Origin: Welwitschia mirabilis
Lineage: Eukaryota; Gnetophyta; Gnetopsida; Welwitschiales
Direction: 5' to 3'
Assembly: GCA_051453625.1 (NCBI GenBank)
Contig: JBOZIK010000001.1
Coordinates: 95,551,709 to 95,586,637, forward strand
DNA: 34,929 nt
The position numbers and the translations under genes were made by a program. The notes below the pieces were generated by a model, which saw only the letters and a program-made list of their open reading frames with translations, had not been told where the DNA came from and ran no database searches. Positions within the stretch are counted from its first letter, which is position 1, and the number at the start of each line of letters is the position of its first letter. This document shows, in pieces, positions 33,483 to 34,929 of this stretch.

Positions 33483-33582
33483 NNNNNNNNNNNNNNNNNN
33501 NNNNNNNNNNNNNNNNNNNNNNNNNNNNNNNNNNNNNNNNNNNNNNNNNNNNNNNNNNNNNNNNNNNNNNNNNNNNNNNNNN
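33483..33582. other. Assembly gap of 100 N with duplicated flanks
   Basis: The 19 bases before the gap (33464-33482, TTCCATAATAAAGAATTAG) are identical to the 19 bases after it (33583-33601). The gap has the placeholder length 100. The most likely reading is that two contigs overlap and nothing is missing. Confidence 0.8.
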
Positions 33583-33704
33583 TTCCATAATAAAGAATTA
33601 GAGAATAAAAAAATCCATGCCCATAAGTTTTCCAAACTCCAAAATAGTTGAGCTCTCTCCACCAATGGAAAAAGAATGAAAGGAACCCACCTTTAAAAAG
33701 AAAA

Positions 33705-33770
33705 AAAAAAGGAAAAGTAAGAACATCTAGGAAAAAACGATTGATTTCAATCAATAAACCAGCTAGAGAA
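33705..33770 (-). pseudogene. psaJ: Plastid-derived psaJ, C-terminal fragment
   Basis: PsaJ is the ~42-residue membrane subunit of photosystem I. The minus strand from 33770 reads SLAGLLIEINRFFLDVLTFPFF, cited here as SLAGLLIEINRFF followed by LDVLTFPFF, close to the family C-terminal half. The N-terminal half is absent: at 33770-33779 the sequence switches to rpoC2. The original stop after FPFF is lost in a poly-T run, so the frame runs on. psaJ lies upstream of rpl33 on the same strand, the native plastid order. Confidence 0.85.
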
Positions 33771-33777
33771 CTGAACA

Positions 33778-34929
33778 ATAATTTGATCGAATTAGAAGAA
33801 GCAGTGGGTATTATTGTAAGCTAATCGATTGGCAAACCGAGAACTCAACTAACATTAAGGACTCTTCACACCAGAGAGGTTTTTATTGGTAATATTGTAG
33901 GAACAATACGAGCCCCTTTCAATGGAAGAATTCAATTCNNNNNNNNNNNNNNNNNNNNNNNNNNNNNNNNNNNNNNNNNNNNNNNNNNNNNNNNNNNNNN
34001 NNNNNNNNNNNNNNNNNNNNNNNNNNNNNNNNNNNNNNNNNNNNNNNNNNNNNNNNNNNNNNNNNNNNNNNNNNNNNNNNNNNNNNNNNNNNNNNNNNNN
34101 NNNNNNNNNNNNNNNNNNNNNNNNNNNNNNNNNNNNNNNNNNNNNNNNNNNNNNNNNNNNNNNNNNNNNNNNNNNNNNNNNNNNNNNNNNNNNNNNNNNN
34201 NNNNNNNNNNNNNNNNNNNNNNNNNNNNNNNNNNNNNNNNNNNNNNNNNNNNNNNNNNNNNNNNNNNNNNNNNNNNNNNNNNNNNNNNNNNNNNNNNNNN
34301 NNNNNNNNNNNNNNNNNNNNNNNNNNNNNNNNNNNNNNNNNNNNNNNNNNNNNNNNNNNNNNNNNNNNNNNNNNNNNNNNNNNNNNNNNNNNNNNNNAAT
34401 TTTCAATATTCAAGGGAAAAAGCAAATCAATCGAGTCCTACTCCCATTTTTTTAATGCTCCAAAAAGAAAAACAAAAAGAAAAAAGGAAAAATTATCCAG
34501 ACTATATTCTGTAGATACCCAGAAGTGGTTTTGTGCATAGAAATACTACTTTTGGTAAATGGAATAACTCTCAATACAAGAGTCCTAGTCTGGGATTCCT
34601 AGAATATAGTGATTCGCCTGATAAGTTTGTTCTTATACTAGAAGAGGTTCATTTTTTCGAGAAATCCTCACCAATAGCTATACAAAACAAAAGTATTATT
34701 CAAGCAGATACACGAATAACTACTAAGAAAAAAAATCAAGTAGGTGGACTACTTCAGATTCACAAAAAGAAGACAAAGCTCATTCTGAAAATATTACCTA
34801 GATACATCAATTTTTATAGGAAGAAACACAAAAAATCTTGGTACAAAACTTTTGTATCACCTAGACAAAATCTTGGTGAGGATTTTCTATCTAAAAAAAA
34901 CTATTTTCAAACACTCAACAAACCTCACA
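33778..34929 (+). pseudogene. rpoC2: Plastid-derived rpoC2, internal fragment
   Basis: RpoC2 is the beta'' subunit of the plastid-encoded RNA polymerase. From about 33780 the frame reads LIELEEAVGII, then [16 protein letters not shown], then [12 protein letters not shown], matching the family signature [20 protein letters not shown] and following residues. After a 459-N gap (33939-34397) the same frame continues from 34398 to the window end with only TAG at 34512-34514. It includes YSDSPDKFVLILEEVHFFE and DTRITTKKKNQVGG, typical of the rpoC2 central region. TAA at 33822-33824 replaces the Gln of AGQS, and the neighbouring codons GTA AGC TAA from GCA GGC/GGG CAA show C-to-T and G-to-A changes. 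The N-terminus is missing at the psaJ junction, and the C-terminus lies outside. Confidence 0.9.

Noticed and set aside
33855-34455. Long open frames on both strands across 33939-34397
   Set aside because: They consist almost wholly of N. Only the rpoC2 frame on the plus strand is supported by the real flanking bases.

Overview
The window looks like repeat-rich nuclear DNA of a seed plant. It is AT-rich and has no intact host gene that I can recognise. It holds decayed Ty1/copia-type LTR retrotransposon sequence on both strands, several old tandem duplications, and a block of plastid DNA transferred to the nucleus (a NUPT). The species cannot be named from sequence alone. The plastid donor had an unusually divergent clpP and an rps18 with an expanded N-terminus, which points to a lineage with fast-evolving plastid genes (some conifers and some angiosperm groups).

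Layout. 1-281 is the end of an LTR. 282-6779 is non-coding or decayed sequence with three tandem duplications (units of about 185, 708 and 136 bp) and weak retroelement-like traces. 6780-16133 is bounded by two ~1.1 kb LTRs and a near-matching 5-bp target duplication. Inside it are a primer-binding site, a broken gag, a second LTR of a related but different family (10052-11208), and an antisense copia pol remnant. 16134-20998 has one coding-like antisense stretch, a 123-bp tandem repeat and otherwise unassigned sequence. 20999-23371 is a plus-strand copia polyprotein remnant (gag, protease, integrase, start of RT), followed by an antisense fragment that may be DUF4283-like. 24186-28981 is a second LTR element with gag but no visible pol, interrupted by assembly gaps.

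28982-34929 is plastid-derived. It reads clpP (copy A), clpP (copy B), rps12 exon 1 and rpl20 on the plus strand, then rps18, rpl33 and a psaJ fragment on the minus strand. This is the usual plastid gene order. The psaJ fragment is fused to an internal rpoC2 fragment that runs off the window. All are broken by stops or frameshifts, and many changes read as C-to-T or G-to-A, as expected for methylated nuclear copies. None is likely to make protein here.

The main points of interest are: two clpP copies at different stages of decay, one starting exactly at an LTR end; a perfect 22-bp inverted repeat after clpP; the modular N-terminus of rps18; similar gag sequences paired with two LTR families that share GGGA/TCCC-type arrays in U3; and several assembly gaps whose flanks suggest artefacts.
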